From: Myxococcales bacterium | GTDB lineage: Bacteria > Desulfobacterota_B > Binatia > UBA1149 > SPBQ01 | NCBI GenBank assembly: GCA_004525875.1 | Contig: SPBQ01000024.1 | Location: 1 to 12,375, forward strand | DNA length: 12,375 nucleotides | Direction of reading: 5' to 3' | In this document: piece after piece, positions 1 to 7,788 of the stretch | How positions within the stretch are numbered: the first letter of the stretch is position 1 | Layout of the letters: each line of letters starts with the position of its first letter | Notes under the pieces: generated by a model | Databases searched by the model: none | Told to the model about the DNA's origin: nothing | Seen by the model: the letters and a program-made list of their open reading frames with translations, nothing else | Translations under genes and position numbers: made by a program

Positions 1-470
1 GCAAGGCCCTGCGACGGCGGGGCGACGTGCGGCGCGCTGCGCGCCGTCGGAGCTGCACCCACTCCGCTCAAGTCGATCACGAGTCGCGGTGGCTCCTCGA
101 GCTGGAAGATCTTCGGCGTGACCGGCCCCTCGAGCTCGAGAACGATCCGCGCCGTATCGGCCGAGAACTGGCCGGTGCGCACCCGCTTGACCCGCATGTC
201 TCCGATCCAGACGTCGTGGTCCCCGCCACCGAGCTTGACGCCCTGCAGATCCACGTAGAGACGGGCCGAGTTGCCGGCCGTCGCCGGAAGCGTGGCGTAC
301 TCGTAGGTGATGGGCGCCGACAGATCGATGACGATGCGCGTGTAGCCGGAACCCGCCGACGAGCGGATGCTCTTCAGCGCAGCCGCGTGCGCCGGAACGG
401 CGGCGGCGACAACGACAAGACTGAAAATTATGGAAACGGCCTTACGGTCAGGCCTCGCACCACCCCTCAC
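1..470 (-). CDS. Exported AMIN-domain protein, probable N-acetylmuramoyl-L-alanine amidase (C-terminus outside window)
   Basis: Only the first 156 codons are present; the gene runs off the left end. The N-terminus reads as a signal peptide: a short Arg/Lys-containing head (VRGGARPDRK), a hydrophobic core (AVSIIFSLVVVAAAV) and a likely cleavage site after AHA near residue 29. Residues about 32-135 look like an AMIN domain, with the alternating-strand pattern TRIVIDLSAP, ARLYVDLQGV, TARIVLELEG and PRLVIDLSG. AMIN domains bind peptidoglycan and target periplasmic amidases (AmiC type) or secretins (PilQ type) to their sites. A Pro/Ala-rich linker starts near residue 138, as before a catalytic domain. 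I favour an amidase, but the deciding domain is not in view. The GTG at 470 has GGGGCGG about 5 bases upstream; in-frame GTGs at 476 and 488 are alternatives. It lies 24 bases after mutS and is probably co-transcribed with it. Confidence 0.72.
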   Translation of the reverse strand, partial: MRGGARPDRKAVSIIFSLVVVAAAVPAHAAALKSIRSSAGSGYTRIVIDLSAPITYEYATLPATAGNSARLYVDLQGVKLGGGDHDVWIGDMRVKRVRTGQFSADTARIVLELEGPVTPKIFQLEEPPRLVIDLSGVGAAPTARSAPHVAPPSQGL

Positions 471-494
471 GTGCACCGCCCCAACCACGATACT

Positions 495-3212
495 TTAGCA
501 TGAACGGCTGTCGCGCGCTGCACGCGACAGCTCGGCCAGGAGGTTGAGAGCTTTGAGCGGGGTGAGCGTATCAATCTCGACTGCCGACAGACGGTCGAGG
601 ACCTCCTGGTAGCGATCCACGTCCCGAGCGGACTCATTCGGCCCCGCGGCCACCTCCTCGGACGTACCGGAGCCCGACGAGGTGGCCGCGGGGCCGAAAA
701 GGCTCGGCTGCTGCTCTCGCTCCGATGCCGTGGGGCCAGGGGACCTCTCGAAACGGGCGAGCATCCTGCGGGCGGCCTCAATCACCGGCTCGGGTACGCC
801 GGCCAGGCGAGCGACCTCGATGCCGTAGCTGCCACTCGTCGCCCCTTCCACTACGCGGTAGAGAAAGACGATGTCGCCCTCGTACCGACGCACGGCTACC
901 GAGTAGTTGCCGACACAGTCGTGTTCGGAGGCCAGACCCGCCAGCTCGTGGTAGTGTGTTGCGAACAGCGTCTTCACACCGGCTCGCACCATCGCTTCGG
1001 CCACGGCCCACGCGATGGAGATGCCGTCGAACGTCGACGTACCACGGCCGATCTCGTCGAGCACCACAAGGCTGCGATCGGTCATCATGGACAGGATCGT
1101 CGCCGTCTCGGTCATCTCGACCATGAACGTCGACTGGCCGCGTGCGAGATTGTCGCTCGCACCGATGCGCGTGAAGATCCGGTCGACGAGCGGCACGCGT
1201 GCGGATGTGGCCGGGACAAACGAACCGCAATGCGCGAGCAGCGCCACAAGCGCAACCTGACGGAGATACGTGGACTTGCCGGCCATGTTCGGCCCGGTGA
1301 TGACCATCACTCGATCGCCATCTCCACCGAGCACGCAATCGTTCGGAACGAACCGGGAGCCGAGCGCCGACTCGACAACCGGATGACGTCCCTCGACGAT
1401 CTGGAGAGGGCCATCCTTGCAGATGTCGGGGCGCACGTAGCCACCACGATATGCCGTGTCGGCCAGACCGGCCAGACCGTCCAGCAATGCCAGCGATGAT
1501 GCGGTGCGGGCCAGCGTCGAGACATGCGCCGCCACCTCCGCGGTGACCTCCGCCAGCAGGTGGCTCTCGAGGCTCGACAGCCTCTCCTCGGCGCCGAGCA
1601 GGTCGGCCTCGCGACGCTTCAGCTCGGGCGTTATGTAGCGCTCGGCGTTGGCGAGCGTCTGCTTGCGCTCGTACTCCTCGGGGACACGGTCCTGCGCCGC
1701 ACGCGAAGCCTCGATGTAGTAGCCGAAGACTTTGTTGTAACCGACCTTGAGCTTCGGAATGCCGGTGCGCTGACGCTCGGCGGCTTCGAACCCCGTCATC
1801 CAGCCCTTACCGTCGGTGCTGATGGCGCGCAGACGATCTACCTCCTCGTGGTAGCCGTCCCGAATCGTCGCACCCTTGCCGACCGAGAGCGGCGGCTCTT
1901 CGGCGATCGCCCGCCGCACCAGGCCCCGAACCTCATCGAGCGTGTCGAGACCGCGGACGGACCGACCGATCAGACCGCTCGCCGACTTCTCGGCAAACAA
2001 CGCACGCGTGTTCTCGACGGCGTCTAGCGCGTCGGCGAGGCGCAGCAGGTCGCGCGCGCCGGCCGCGCCCGACCCCAGCCGTCCTCCCAGGCGCTCCACA
2101 TCACCGACTCCGCGCAGCGCCTCGCGCAGATCGGTCGCGAGCGAGGCGTCCTCGACAAACAGCTCGACGGCATCTAGACGCTCGCCGATGGCGCCGACGT
2201 CGGCGAGCGGCTTGAGCAGCCACTCGCGCACGAGACGCTTGCCCATCGGCGTGACCGACCCGTCGACCGCCCCGAGCAGCGACCCCCGTCGGCCGCCCTC
2301 GACCGATTCAACGATCTCGAGATTACGCCGGGTGGCACGGTCGATCTTGAGGAAACCCGACGCCTCGTACAGCTCCGGCTCGCGCAGATGGGCAGTGCGA
2401 CCGCCCTGGGTCTCATCGAGATAGATCAACAGGACCCGTATCGCGTCGCGACACGCCACAGGCAACGCGCCCCCCTCGAGCAGCGCCGCCGTGGTCGGCG
2501 AGACCTCCGCCCCGGCGCGCACCGCACGCTCTGTGAACAGGCATCTCGGCAGGAGCGCGCGCAGCGATTCCAGCTCCGACGCGTCCGCGCCCTCCTCGAC
2601 CAGCAGCTCGCTCGGCGCGAGACCCTCCAGCTCGTCCTCGAGGGCGGCCCGCCCCACCAGCTCCGTGACGCGCAGCTCGCCTGTAGAGAAGTCAGCACGG
2701 CTCATTGCCCAGCCGGCGGCGGTGCGGACGAGGCACGCGATGTAGTTGCCGCATTCGGGCGCCAGCGTCTCCTCGTCGAGCGATGTGCCCGGCGTCACGA
2801 CACGTGCCACCTGACGTCGGGCGATGCCGCGGCGAGGCAGCTCGATCTGCTCGCAGATCGCGACCTTCACGCCCGCCTCGAGCAGGCGCGCGACGTAGTT
2901 GCGAGCCGAGTGGTAGGGGATGCCGCACATGGGGATGGGATGCTCGTCGCTCTTGTTTCGCGACGTCAGTGCGATGTCGAGAATCTTCGAGGCGGTCTCC
3001 GCATCCTCGAAGAACATCTCGTAGAAATCACCGAGTCGGAAGAAAAGAATCGCGTCCTCGTGACCACTCTTGATCTCGAGGTACTGGCGCATCACGGGCG
3101 AGGTATTGGCGCTGCTGAGCGCCGCCGCCTTCGCCGTCGCTCCGGGGCTCAGGCCCTGCGACGCCGCCTGCGTGGACAGTGATGACTCGGGCTCGTGCGG
3201 CCGACCGGCCAT
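495..3212 (-). CDS. mutS: DNA mismatch repair protein MutS
   Basis: MutS recognises mismatches and small loops in DNA and recruits MutL. The 905-residue protein has the whole family architecture. Residues about 38-150 form the mismatch-binding domain with the Phe-Tyr-Glu motif (GDFYEMF, Phe63 and Glu65). Connector, lever and clamp regions follow. The ATPase has Walker A GPNMAGKST (640-648), Walker B LVVLDE (715-720), the adjoining GRGTSTFDG signature and ATHYHELAGL. A C-terminal linker carries QPSLF (835-839), a likely beta-clamp-binding motif, before the usual C-terminal helices. The conserved core starts at SPVMRQYLEIK near residue 38, so the N-terminus is some 25-30 residues longer than in E. 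coli MutS. The ATG at 3212 is chosen because GGAGGG lies 8 bases upstream and it directly follows the TGA of the VWA gene. The stop is TAA. No lesion is visible. Confidence 0.97.
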   Translation of the reverse strand: MAGRPHEPESSLSTQAASQGLSPGATAKAAALSSANTSPVMRQYLEIKSGHEDAILFFRLGDFYEMFFEDAETASKILDIALTSRNKSDEHPIPMCGIPYHSARNYVARLLEAGVKVAICEQIELPRRGIARRQVARVVTPGTSLDEETLAPECGNYIACLVRTAAGWAMSRADFSTGELRVTELVGRAALEDELEGLAPSELLVEEGADASELESLRALLPRCLFTERAVRAGAEVSPTTAALLEGGALPVACRDAIRVLLIYLDETQGGRTAHLREPELYEASGFLKIDRATRRNLEIVESVEGGRRGSLLGAVDGSVTPMGKRLVREWLLKPLADVGAIGERLDAVELFVEDASLATDLREALRGVGDVERLGGRLGSGAAGARDLLRLADALDAVENTRALFAEKSASGLIGRSVRGLDTLDEVRGLVRRAIAEEPPLSVGKGATIRDGYHEEVDRLRAISTDGKGWMTGFEAAERQRTGIPKLKVGYNKVFGYYIEASRAAQDRVPEEYERKQTLANAERYITPELKRREADLLGAEERLSSLESHLLAEVTAEVAAHVSTLARTASSLALLDGLAGLADTAYRGGYVRPDICKDGPLQIVEGRHPVVESALGSRFVPNDCVLGGDGDRVMVITGPNMAGKSTYLRQVALVALLAHCGSFVPATSARVPLVDRIFTRIGASDNLARGQSTFMVEMTETATILSMMTDRSLVVLDEIGRGTSTFDGISIAWAVAEAMVRAGVKTLFATHYHELAGLASEHDCVGNYSVAVRRYEGDIVFLYRVVEGATSGSYGIEVARLAGVPEPVIEAARRMLARFERSPGPTASEREQQPSLFGPAATSSGSGTSEEVAAGPNESARDVDRYQEVLDRLSAVEIDTLTPLKALNLLAELSRAARDSRSC

Positions 3213-4807
3213 TCAGATGACCCTCCGCTTGCGACCAACGTGGTCTACCAGCAGGAAGCGCCCGAGCTCGCCCGGCGTCGTGTAGAATGCGCGGCCACGG
3301 TTGATGCGCGTCATCTTCTCGACGAAGGCTCTCAGCGCGGGGCTGTCGTCGAGCATGAACGTGTTGATCACGATGCCCTTGCGCGTGACGCGCTCCACCT
3401 CTCCCAGCGTCTCGACCGTGGCTCGTGTCGAAAGGCCTCCGAGACTCATCGGCCACTCACAGAACAGTTTCCCGTCGGCGAAGTATGCCGTCGGTTGCCC
3501 GTCGGTGATGACGATCATGCTCTTGTTGGCCGCCCGCTCGCGTCCCAGCAGATCGCGGCCCATGCGAGCGCGTGCTGGAGATTGGTGAAGGGATCCCCCA
3601 TGTTCCAGGTCACCTCGCCGAGCTCGGCCGGATCGAGCCGGACCGCCCGTGTATAGAATCCTACGATCGCGAAAAAGTCGCGGGGGTGGCGCGATCGCAT
3701 CAGACAGTCCATCGCAAGGGCGACCTTCTTGGCCGCCGCAAACCGCCCCTCCCAGCTCATCGACCAGCTCATGTCCAGCAGCAGAACTGTCGCGCTACGG
3801 GTCGCGTGACGTGACTCGTGGACCTCGAGGTCGCGCGGATCGAGCCGGAACGGAACCGACACGCTCCGGCGCAGCGCATTGCGCAGGCTGGCTCCGACAT
3901 CGATGTGGAACGGATCACCGTACTCGTACGCCTTCGACTCCTCGGCCACGATCTCCATCGGTCCGCGTTTCGGCGTCTCGTGACGGCCACCGGCATCGTG
4001 CACGAGACTGCGATGAATCTCACGAAGGGCGATCTGACCAAGGCGCCGCGCCCCCTTCGGTGAGAGAACCATGCGATCGCCGAGCGGCCGGATCGTGCCG
4101 GCCTCGACCAGGGCGGTGACCATCTCGCCGAGTCTCTCGATCCCGGAGGCGGCGTCGTCACCGAGAAGACCGGCGATCTCGTCGAGATCGATGGAGTCGA
4201 AGTCCCGCGACGTCAGGCGATCTTCGAGTCGCGTGAGTGCCTCGATGCGGTCGATCAGCTCGAGCGCTTCGTCGAAACCGAGCGATTCGCGGCCCCGGAA
4301 CAGCTTCCCGTATCGACGTAGGAAATCCGAGAGCCGCCGGATGTCGTCGGCGTCTGCGCGCAGCCGCTCGAAGCCTTCGGCCGCATCACCGGACCGAAAC
4401 CGATGATCGCTGAGGCGAGCGATCGCTGCGCTCAGGTCGTCAGGAAGCGTATCCAGCATCGAGTCGCCAGAACTCGTCGGGGAGCTCGCCGAGCCCGATG
4501 GCACCGGGGACCGGTCACGCTCGGCGCTGGTCACAGCGTCGAGCAGCGCGCGATGTTCGGCCAAAGTATTGTGGATATTGAAGCGATCGTAGAGGTCCTG
4601 GATTGCGTTGCGGATCTCCTCGAGGATCTCGTCGAGCCCCGCCACGCGGAACGAGCGATCCTCGACGCCCTCCCGGAGCAGCCGATCGAGCGCGTCCCCC
4701 AGATCACCGGTGCTCGACAGGTGATCGGACAGACGCTCGAAGAGCTTGCCAGCATCGAGCCGGTCCGTCTGAGTGCCGTCCCAGGGGGTGTACCGGTAAC
4801 GAACCAT
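3213..4807 (-). pseudogene. VWA-domain (CoxE/MoxR-partner type) protein, interrupted by one frameshift
   Basis: Two overlapping frames make one gene: 4807 down to about 3563 encodes residues 1-415, and 3563 down to 3213 encodes the last 116. Joined, they give about 531 residues, and the span is one base short of a multiple of three. The N-terminal 330 residues are charged and mostly helical, with a Ser/Pro-rich break near 100-115. The C-terminal VWA domain has the metal-ion-dependent adhesion site split by the lesion: DMSWS (345-349) and the Thr of DPFTNLQHAL (408) in the first frame, ITDGQPTA in the second. Left uncorrected, the first frame ends after 430 residues and loses the third metal ligand. 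VWA proteins next to MoxR-type ATPases act as target-binding partners. The ATG at 4807 has GGAGGA just upstream and lies 46 bases after the ATPase stop; the final TGA abuts the mutS ATG. Either a sequencing error or a recent mutation. Confidence 0.85.
3560..3566 (-). other. Frameshift site in the VWA gene
   Basis: The first frame reads QHALAWAAICWD and stops at 3515-3517. The second frame reads MGRDLLGRERAANKS and continues into the conserved ITDG strand. The switch fits best at the GCA codon (3565-3563): one missing base there gives L-A-M-G-R-D-L-L, as expected for the helix after the MIDAS threonine. The local bases (GCGCTCGCATGGG) hold no slippery heptamer or homopolymer, so programmed slippage is unlikely. 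Confidence 0.8.
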
Positions 4808-4853
4808 TTCCTCCGGCTCCTCGGGTCCTCAGCTGCGCGGCGGCCTCGGCCGT

Positions 4854-6302
4854 TCAGGCGCTGTAGGTGGTGCGGCCGCCCTCGCGATCGCGGTTGAGCT
4901 GCTCGCTCAAGTGCAGGCCTTCGAGCAAGAACTCGGCCGCGCGCGCCATCAATCCCGGGCTCTCGAACGCCCCGAGTCCGTCGAGAGCCGCGCGCATTCC
5001 GGGAATGGAGCCAATCCCCACCAGGTACTCGCTTGCCGGCATCGTGTCCGAGACGGCCACGCCCCAGCCTTCGCCGATGTACTTGACGATCGGCCCCGCA
5101 TCGATCCCTGCCGAGCGCGCGTCGAACGCCGCCTTCACCGCGCGCGCAACGATTCGCTCGACCACCTGCAGCTCCCCGCCCGTCTCCATGCCGTACTCGA
5201 ACTCCAGCTTGCCGCGCGTCGACGCGGTGAGCGCGGGCAGATCGGTCATGCGCGGCACGATCTCCTGTTCCCGGCAACGCAGAGCACGCTTCTCGGCGTT
5301 GGAGATCAATGTCTCAAGGTTGTTGATGGTCACGCGCACGCTCACACCCGACGCCTGCGACACTTCCGGAGCCCTGCGCGCTTCCATCGTGATGCGCGCG
5401 ACGATCTCGGACAGGTAGTCGGGCAGCCGTACCGGCAGCCCGTCGCGCGCCTCCGGTCTAACCTCGCCCGAAGCAATCTGGAGCTCGTGATCGAGCGTGA
5501 GTGGGTAGTGTGTGCGGATCTCAGCGTCGAACCGATCCTTCAGCGGAGTGACGATGCGGCCGCGACTGGTGTAGTCCTCCGGGTTCGCCGTCGCCACGAC
5601 GACTACATCGAGCGGCAACCGAACCTTGTGGCCCTTGATCTGGATGTCGCGTTCTTCCATCAAGTTGAACAGACCTACCTGGACCTTCTCGGTGAGATCG
5701 GGCAGCTCGTTGATCGCGAAGATGCCACGATTGGTGCGCGGAATGAGACCGAAGTGGATCGCCTCTTCGTCGGACATGTACCGCCCCTCGGCGATCTTCA
5801 CCGGATCGATTTCACCGATGAGATCGGCGACCGCCACGTCGGGTGTGGCGAGCTTCTCGCCGTAACGGCTGTCGCGTCCCAGCCAGTCTACCTCTAGGTC
5901 CTGGCCCCGCTCGGCCAGCACTCGCTGACATCGCGCGCAAATCGGCGCGAACGGATCGTCGTTGATCTCACAGCCCCGGACGACCGGGATCCACGGGTCG
6001 AGCAACTCGACCAGGCTCCGGATCAGCCGCGTCTTGCCCTGCCCACGCTCGCCGAGAAACACCATGTGATGACCCGACAGAACCGCGTTCTCGATCTCGG
6101 GGATGACGGTGACGTCGTAGCCAACGATGCCGGCGAACAGTGGCGCAGACGGCGTCTGGCCCCCGCTGCCGCTGGCCAGGCGCCGCGTGAGGTTCGCTCG
6201 CATCTCCCCACGCGTCGATCGCGGTTCATGGCCTGCAGCGCGGAGCGCACCGAGTGTGGTCTCGGCAGGCCTGGCCTCGGGTGTCACAGGTCGGTCGGCC
6301 AT
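4854..6302 (-). CDS. MoxR/magnesium-chelatase-like AAA+ ATPase
   Basis: This 482-residue protein is a AAA+ ATPase of the MoxR/ChlI-like clade, which usually pairs with VWA proteins to remodel or activate other proteins or insert metal cofactors. It shows Walker A GERGQGKT (84-91), a Walker B-like strand GIFAINELPDL (193-203), sensor 1 ATANPED (237-243) and LKDRF (254-258) around the expected arginine finger. Walker B has Asn-Glu rather than Asp-Glu; I believe this is common in this subgroup. Between Walker A and B there is a Cys cluster (Cys111, Cys122, Cys125) that could bind a metal. The ATG at 6302 is chosen over a frame open to 6623 because the upstream extension overlaps lapA and is Arg-rich and unconserved in character. 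No Shine-Dalgarno precedes it, consistent with the near-leaderless promoter at 6312-6340. The VWA gene follows 46 bases later. Its physiological target is unknown. Confidence 0.88.
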   Translation of the reverse strand: MADRPVTPEARPAETTLGALRAAGHEPRSTRGEMRANLTRRLASGSGGQTPSAPLFAGIVGYDVTVIPEIENAVLSGHHMVFLGERGQGKTRLIRSLVELLDPWIPVVRGCEINDDPFAPICARCQRVLAERGQDLEVDWLGRDSRYGEKLATPDVAVADLIGEIDPVKIAEGRYMSDEEAIHFGLIPRTNRGIFAINELPDLTEKVQVGLFNLMEERDIQIKGHKVRLPLDVVVVATANPEDYTSRGRIVTPLKDRFDAEIRTHYPLTLDHELQIASGEVRPEARDGLPVRLPDYLSEIVARITMEARRAPEVSQASGVSVRVTINNLETLISNAEKRALRCREQEIVPRMTDLPALTASTRGKLEFEYGMETGGELQVVERIVARAVKAAFDARSAGIDAGPIVKYIGEGWGVAVSDTMPASEYLVGIGSIPGMRAALDGLGAFESPGLMARAAEFLLEGLHLSEQLNRDREGGRTTYSA

Positions 6303-6311
6303 GGTCGGGCG

Positions 6312-6340
6312 AGTATAGGGCCCGTCGCGGGGGCGGGCAA
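6312..6340 (-). promoter_or_regulatory. Candidate sigma70 promoter for the ATPase-VWA-mutS-AMIN operon
   Basis: On the minus strand, TTGCCC (6340-6335) and TATACT (6317-6312) are separated by 17 bases: 4/6 and 5/6 matches to the -35 and -10 consensus. The -10 box ends 9 bases before the ATG at 6302, so transcription would start about 2-4 bases before the start codon, giving an essentially leaderless mRNA. This agrees with the lack of a Shine-Dalgarno there. The spacer holds a short inverted repeat, GCCCG-9 bases-CGGGC, which might be an operator or simply G+C-rich chance. It is the first likely promoter after lapA and marks the operon boundary. Confidence 0.5.
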
Positions 6341-6342
6341 AA

Positions 6343-6933
6343 TCAGCGTGATTCTTCCGTGCGCTCGCCTTCGTCCGCCGCTGCCGTCTCGTCGGAGATC
6401 TCCGACTCGCCGGCCGCCGGGTCGAATCTCCGCTTCGAGCGTTCCAGCTCGTGATCCCCGTCGTCACGGTAGTCCCGGCCGTGGGAGGCGCCGGTGACCG
6501 GGGCCTCCACAACAAGGGGCACGCCCTCCTCATGAGGCTCGGTCGCGGAGTCCTCGCCGGATTCACCGAGTGCGCCGCGAAGCTCGGCCGTCTCGCGCCG
6601 CGTCTGGTCCAGCTGCGCCGCAACCAGCCCTAGCTTCTCGCGGACGGCCGCGACGTCGTTCGTCAGTCGACCGTTGTCCTTCTCGGAGCGGCGTAGCCTC
6701 AACTTGAGGCTCGTTTGCTGAAACAACGCCATTCCGCCTCCCAGAATGCCCCCCACACCGAGCGTGATGAGTACGAGGAGGAATAGCGGAATCCTGACCG
6801 ATCGTGGCTCCTCCAACCCGTGAAACGGGACGCCCGGTTGGTAGACGAGGTCGACCAGCGCGTCGTTCTCGCGCGCGAGAAGTACCGCCAGGATAAAAAG
6901 CAGAAGGACCGTCATCCAGCGCAGGATCCTCAC
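6343..6933 (-). CDS. lapA: LapA-domain inner-membrane protein
   Basis: A 196-residue protein with two hydrophobic segments, about 4-20 (LRWMTVLLLFILAVLLA) and 48-70 (IPLFLLVLITLGVGGILGGG). These flank a short loop with the LapA-family pattern ENDALVDLVYQPG. Residues about 78-120 are charged and heptad-like, a likely cytoplasmic coiled coil, followed by an acidic, low-complexity tail to residue 196. In E. coli LapA works with LapB and FtsH to control LpxC and so lipopolysaccharide synthesis, and its gene follows rpsA-ihfB as it nearly does here. No lapB follows; the next gene is an ATPase behind its own promoter, so a LapA/LapB role is inferred from family only. The GTG at 6933 overlaps the HIT stop (GTGA), with GAGGAG 6 bases upstream. 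The tail is longer and more acidic than in E. coli LapA. Confidence 0.75.
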   Translation of the reverse strand: MRILRWMTVLLLFILAVLLARENDALVDLVYQPGVPFHGLEEPRSVRIPLFLLVLITLGVGGILGGGMALFQQTSLKLRLRRSEKDNGRLTNDVAAVREKLGLVAAQLDQTRRETAELRGALGESGEDSATEPHEEGVPLVVEAPVTGASHGRDYRDDGDHELERSKRRFDPAAGESEISDETAAADEGERTEESR

Positions 6934-7430
6934 GCGATGCGCTCCTCGAACAACGGCAGCAAGCGGTCGTAGGTCGCCTCGATGTGCTCCGGCATCACCT
7001 TCGTCTCGCCCAGCACCGGCATGAAATTCGTATCCCCCTCCCAACGCGGCACGACGTGCCAGTGCAGATGATCGGCCACGCCGGCGCCTGCGACACGCCC
7101 GAGATTCATGCCCACGTTGAACCCCTGCGGCGAGAACGCTTCTGTGAGAACTTGCACACAAGCCTGGAGCTCGGACTGCACCGCCGCAACGACTGCGGCG
7201 TCGAGCGCGGCGAAATCGGCTGTGTGATCATGCGGTGCAACCATCAAGTGGGCGTTCGCATACGGGAACCGATTCATGACGACACTCGCCTGTTCACCGG
7301 ATCGCAGCACGAGCGCGGCGCGCCGTGCTCCGCGATCTTCAAGTCGAGGGTTATCACAGAAGAAGCAGCCGGACCCGGAGTCCGCCTGCTCGATGTAAGC
7401 GAGGAGCCACGGCGCCCACAGAACCCTCAC
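6930..7430 (-). CDS. HIT-family protein (Ap4A hydrolase/phosphorylase-like)
   Basis: A 166-residue histidine-triad protein. The triad HLHWHVVP lies at 121-128 (His121, His123, His125), preceded by GFNVGMNLGRVAGAG. The N-terminus has LWAPW followed by CFFC (Cys22, Cys25); with His67/His69 of APHDHT this could form a zinc site. The tail DTNFMPV is typical of the branch that contains the mycobacterial Ap4A phosphorylase. Such enzymes cleave dinucleoside polyphosphates or nucleotidyl conjugates via a histidine-nucleotide intermediate. Hydrolysis and phosphorolysis cannot be told apart here. The GTG at 7430 is chosen because the conserved LWAPW sits right behind it; its Shine-Dalgarno is poor. It begins 10 bases after the ihfB stop and overlaps lapA by four bases. 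A HIT gene between ihfB and lapA is not part of the classical proteobacterial arrangement. Confidence 0.9.
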   Translation of the reverse strand: MRVLWAPWLLAYIEQADSGSGCFFCDNPRLEDRGARRAALVLRSGEQASVVMNRFPYANAHLMVAPHDHTADFAALDAAVVAAVQSELQACVQVLTEAFSPQGFNVGMNLGRVAGAGVADHLHWHVVPRWEGDTNFMPVLGETKVMPEHIEATYDRLLPLFEERIA

Positions 7431-7440
7431 CGCCGAGCCG

Positions 7441-7788
7441 TCAGGCCGACGATGCGTCGCGGGTAATCGCTGCGGCCTCCGCGTGCTCGTGCATCATGTG
7501 ATGATGCGGCTCGTTATCAACGCGCTGCTTGAGCTCCTTGCCCACCTTGAAGAACGGGACTCGCTTGGCAGCGACGGCAACGATCTCGCCGGTCTTCGGA
7601 TTGCGCCCCTCGCGAGCACGACGGTCCTTGACGACGAAACTGCCGAATCCACGAATCTCGATGCGCTCTCCGCTGCAGAGCGCCTCAGTCATGCTGTCGA
7701 AGACCGCGTTGACGATCACCTCGGCATCACGTCGCGAATACGTCGGATAGAGCTTCACGATCTCGTCGATCAGATCTCGCTTCGTCAT
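7441..7788 (-). CDS. ihfB: Integration host factor beta / HU-family DNA-binding protein
   Basis: A 115-residue DNABII-family protein that binds the minor groove and bends DNA, normally as a dimer. Diagnostic stretches are MTKRDLIDEI at the start, GERIEIRGFGSF (40-51), GRNPKTG (61-67) with the intercalating Pro64, and PFFKVGKELKQRV (78-90). GERIEIRGFGSF and the position right after rpsA favour IHF-beta over HU, though a homodimeric relative is possible since no alpha partner is in view. The core ends near residue 92. An extra C-terminal tail of about 23 residues is rich in His (HHHMMHEH) and Ala; I do not recognise it as a family feature. The ATG at 7788 overlaps the rpsA stop as ATGA, so translation is probably coupled to S1. 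Confidence 0.9.
   Translation of the reverse strand: MTKRDLIDEIVKLYPTYSRRDAEVIVNAVFDSMTEALCSGERIEIRGFGSFVVKDRRAREGRNPKTGEIVAVAAKRVPFFKVGKELKQRVDNEPHHHMMHEHAEAAAITRDASSA

Noticed and set aside
27..503. Open frame on the plus strand at the left end
   Set aside because: The minus strand encodes a signal peptide and AMIN domain over the same bases; the plus-strand product is Arg/Asp-rich with no domain.
3555..3570. Programmed -1 frameshifting in the VWA gene
   Set aside because: A -1 shift at GCA would restore the protein, but there is no slippery heptamer, and no downstream structure or upstream stimulatory Shine-Dalgarno that I can identify.
6318..6340. Rho-independent terminator after lapA
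   Set aside because: The GCCCG/CGGGC stem is only 5 bp and no T-run follows on the minus strand; the bases fit a promoter better.
4854..6623. A longer ATPase reading frame starting at 6623
   Set aside because: The extra 107 residues overlap lapA, are Arg/Pro-rich without family character, and skip the promoter at 6312-6340. The ATG at 6302 fits better.
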